Below, one piece after another: positions 5,897 to 6,143 of a stretch of DNA of 6,143 nt (position 1 is its first letter; each line of letters begins with the position of its first letter). Source of the stretch: Bacillota bacterium (GTDB lineage: Bacteria; Bacillota; Clostridia; Peptostreptococcales; Anaerovoracaceae); contig JAQSXD010000234.1 in assembly GCA_029266295.1 (NCBI GenBank), positions 1-6,143 of the forward strand, in the 5' to 3' direction. The position numbers and the translations under genes were made by a program. The notes beneath the pieces were generated by a model. It was not told the DNA's origin and searched no databases. It worked only from the letters and a program-made list of their open reading frames with translations.

Positions 5897-5946
5897 GAGA
5901 ACGGGTTCCTTGGCTTGCAGTCAGGTGAACCCGTTCTCGCTTTATT
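5897..5946 (+). terminator. Intrinsic terminator after the Na+-pump subunit gene
   Basis: A perfect 12-bp stem pairs GAGAACGGGTTC (5897-5908) with GAACCCGTTCTC (5927-5938) around an 18-nt loop, followed by a short T-rich run GCTTTATT (5939-5946). The stem is strong but the T tract is interrupted, so termination may be partial. It lies about 90 nt after the stop codon. The stretch 5808-5896 before it shows no gene or other signal. Confidence 0.8.
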
Positions 5947-6143
5947 CGGATGTTAGCATTTTTGATAGGACTCCTCGCCGACGAAGCGTAATTATTTGTG
6001 AAGATTATACGAATCGCCATAATGATTATTGCGCGATTATTACGGTAGACAGCAAAACCTTATATTTCACGGCGCGTGACAAAACGTTAATTAATTATCA
6101 TTCTGAAGACGTCGCAAACGTTAGAATTCAGAGATTTGTGAGA
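5947..6143 (+). other. Right-hand end without a recognised gene; open frame of uncertain status
   Basis: No known gene is visible after the terminator. One + frame (codons beginning at positions divisible by 3) stays open from 5898, after a TAG at 5895-5897, through the end of the window. Its later part reads plausibly as protein (YCAIITVDSKTLYFTARDK from 6027), but it has no ATG and no convincing ribosome binding site; its only TTG (5910) and GTG (5925) lie inside the terminator hairpin. Reverse-strand frames are all interrupted. A weak promoter-like pair, TTGTGA (5996-6001) and CATAAT (6018-6023) with 16 bp between, is present. GATTATT occurs twice 11 bp apart (6024-6030, 6035-6041). This may be a decayed gene start, a gene with an unusual start, or non-coding sequence. 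Confidence 0.3.

Noticed and set aside
6024..6041. Two GATTATT copies 11 bp apart as an operator or repeat array
   Set aside because: There are only two short AT-rich copies with no partner gene in view; this could be chance.
1..6143. Mobile elements, CRISPR arrays, tRNA or rRNA genes
   Set aside because: No transposase, integrase, repeat-spacer array, tRNA-like cloverleaf or rRNA signature was seen; gene order and composition look like ordinary chromosome.

Overview
The window looks like a stretch of chromosome from a low-to-moderate GC, Gram-positive anaerobe, most likely of class Clostridia. This rests on the Gram-positive style lipoprotein, strong AGGAGG-type ribosome binding sites, sigma-A-like promoters, intrinsic terminators, and a membrane subunit of a Na+-pumping decarboxylase, which is typical of fermenting anaerobes. 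The exact genus cannot be read from the sequence. All genes lie on the + strand.

Layout: (1) 1-255 is the C-terminal S1 RNA-binding domain of a Tex/YhgF protein. (2) 271-903, 15 nt downstream, encodes a regulator with a GntR-type winged helix, a helical linker and a C-terminal RCK_C (TrkA_C) domain, the architecture of the c-di-AMP-sensing repressor BusR. A strong intrinsic terminator follows (932-968). (3) A promoter (1056-1084) is embedded in a 46-bp near-perfect inverted repeat (1057-1102). It drives a four-gene osmoprotectant ABC transporter operon: ATPase with CBS domains (1121-2248), two permeases (2245-2889 and 2886-3491, each start overlapping the preceding stop as ATGA), and a lipoprotein substrate-binding protein (3547-4437). 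(4) A 200-bp intergenic region holds two candidate promoters, a smaller inverted repeat resembling the one before the transporter, and a leader of about 100 nt with possible secondary structure. (5) 4638-5807 encodes a lone beta subunit of a Na+-translocating decarboxylase (OadB/GcdB/MmdB family), followed by a terminator hairpin (5897-5946). (6) The last ~200 bp hold no recognisable gene, only an open frame without a clear start that runs off the end.

Reading as a system: the simplest model is an osmolarity and ion-homeostasis module. The BusR-like protein would repress the Opu-type transporter when c-di-AMP is high and release it under hyperosmotic conditions. Compatible-solute import would also be gated post-translationally through the CBS domains of the ATPase. 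The shared ACAAC/GTTGT half-sites around the -10 elements of both the transporter operon and the Na+-pump gene raise the possibility that one regulator controls solute uptake and a Na+-coupled membrane protein. That link is inference. The gene identities rest on motifs visible in the translations.
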